This document shows, one piece after another, positions 5,129-5,447 of a stretch of 5,447 bases of DNA. The DNA comes from an uncultured Eubacteriales bacterium (GTDB lineage: Bacteria; Bacillota; Clostridia; Oscillospirales; UMGS1783), in the NCBI GenBank assembly GCA_900555065.1, contig USJY01000119.1, positions 1 through 5,447 of the forward strand. The letters run 5' to 3'. The notes beneath the pieces are model-generated. The model ran no database searches. It worked only from the letters and a program-made list of their open reading frames with translations, and was not told where the DNA came from. Numbering within the stretch: position 1 is the first letter of the stretch; every line of letters begins with the position of its first letter. Made by a program: the position numbers and the translations under genes.

Positions 5129-5156
5129 AATCCCATATCGAATAAGGTGGTACACA

Positions 5157-5447
5157 ATGGTAGAATACGATGAACTGCGCGGCAGAATCGCCGCGATGGA
5201 AGGCCCGCTCGGCGAACTGCGCGGCGCGGTCGACATGGACGCGATCGCGTCGGAACTGAACGAGCTGGAACAGCAGACAGCGGCCGAAGGCTTCTGGAAC
5301 GACGCGGAGGCCAGCCAGAAGATATTCCAGCGCATAAGCTCGCTCAAGCAGAAGCGGGACGGCATCCTCTCGCTGCAAACGCAGTATGAGGATCTCCAGA
5401 CCCTGCTGGAGCTTGCAGAGGAAGCGGAAGACCTGAGCCTCAAACCG
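5157..5447 (+). CDS. prfB: Peptide chain release factor 2, N-terminal part, cut by the window edge
   Basis: The 97 visible residues match the N-terminal helical domain of RF2, the class I factor that releases peptides at UGA and UAA. Evidence is ELRGAVDMDAI (20-30), the ELNELEQQ stretch, GFWNDAEASQK (45-55; the W-N-D near this point is typical of RF2 and not of RF1), ISSLKQK (60-66) and the acidic YEDLQTLLELAEEAED (77-92). The SPF and GGQ motifs would lie beyond the edge. AAGGTGG (5144-5150) is 6 nt before the ATG. The reading frame is unbroken across codons 21-28, the region that in E. coli carries the in-frame UGA and +1 frameshift site (LRGYL-UGA). Here L21-R-G-A-V-D26 is encoded directly, so the classic autoregulatory frameshift is absent. 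It is the last gene in the window. Confidence 0.93.
   Translation, partial: MVEYDELRGRIAAMEGPLGELRGAVDMDAIASELNELEQQTAAEGFWNDAEASQKIFQRISSLKQKRDGILSLQTQYEDLQTLLELAEEAEDLSLKP

Noticed and set aside
5144..5153. T-box-like AAGGTGGTAC before prfB
   Set aside because: It resembles part of the T-box sequence, but it overlaps the ribosome binding site, the leader is only about 22 nt, and there is no stem I, specifier loop or terminator.

Overview
The window looks like chromosomal DNA of a GC-rich low-molecular-GC-group relative, most likely a Clostridia-type Firmicute. The evidence is the family content (a small TM0295/YwjH-type transaldolase, a YfcC-type carrier, a YjjU-type patatin), strong AGGAGG-like ribosome binding sites, and near-consensus sigma-A promoters in AT-rich islands inside otherwise GC-rich DNA. 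No species assignment can be made from this sequence alone.

Layout. Bases 1-172 hold no recognisable gene. A consensus promoter (TTGACA, 17 bp, TATAAT) at 173-201 drives a single-gene unit, the small transaldolase (236-883), closed by a clear intrinsic terminator (925-957). An AT-rich gap follows, containing a second strong promoter (1019-1047). It has no convincing coding sequence downstream. Instead the predicted transcript starts at G1054 and at once enters a perfect 10-bp helix (1055-1064 with 1124-1133), followed by further hairpins up to about 1290. I read this as an independently transcribed structured RNA of a class I do not recognise. It runs head-on into the terminator of the next operon.

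On the minus strand, a two-gene operon reads from a promoter at 3664-3692: a YfcC-family membrane carrier (3630 to 2182), then 17 bp later a patatin-like phospholipase (2164 to 1301), then a terminator (1284 to 1242). Between this operon and the next plus-strand gene lies about 490 bp of non-coding DNA. Its right half is a tandem array of seven copies of a 23-24 bp unit with the invariant core CTCTTGCCATTG (3969-4122). The last copy appears to supply the -35 box (TTGCCA) of the promoter for rsmI.

The right end carries translation genes: rsmI (4184-5056), the 16S rRNA C1402 2'-O-methyltransferase, and the 5' part of prfB (5157 to the window edge), release factor 2, with its own promoter (5100-5128). 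This prfB is read in one frame through the position where many bacteria place the autoregulatory +1 frameshift. The most promising candidates for something undescribed are the structured RNA at 1054-1290 and the tandem array that runs into the rsmI promoter.
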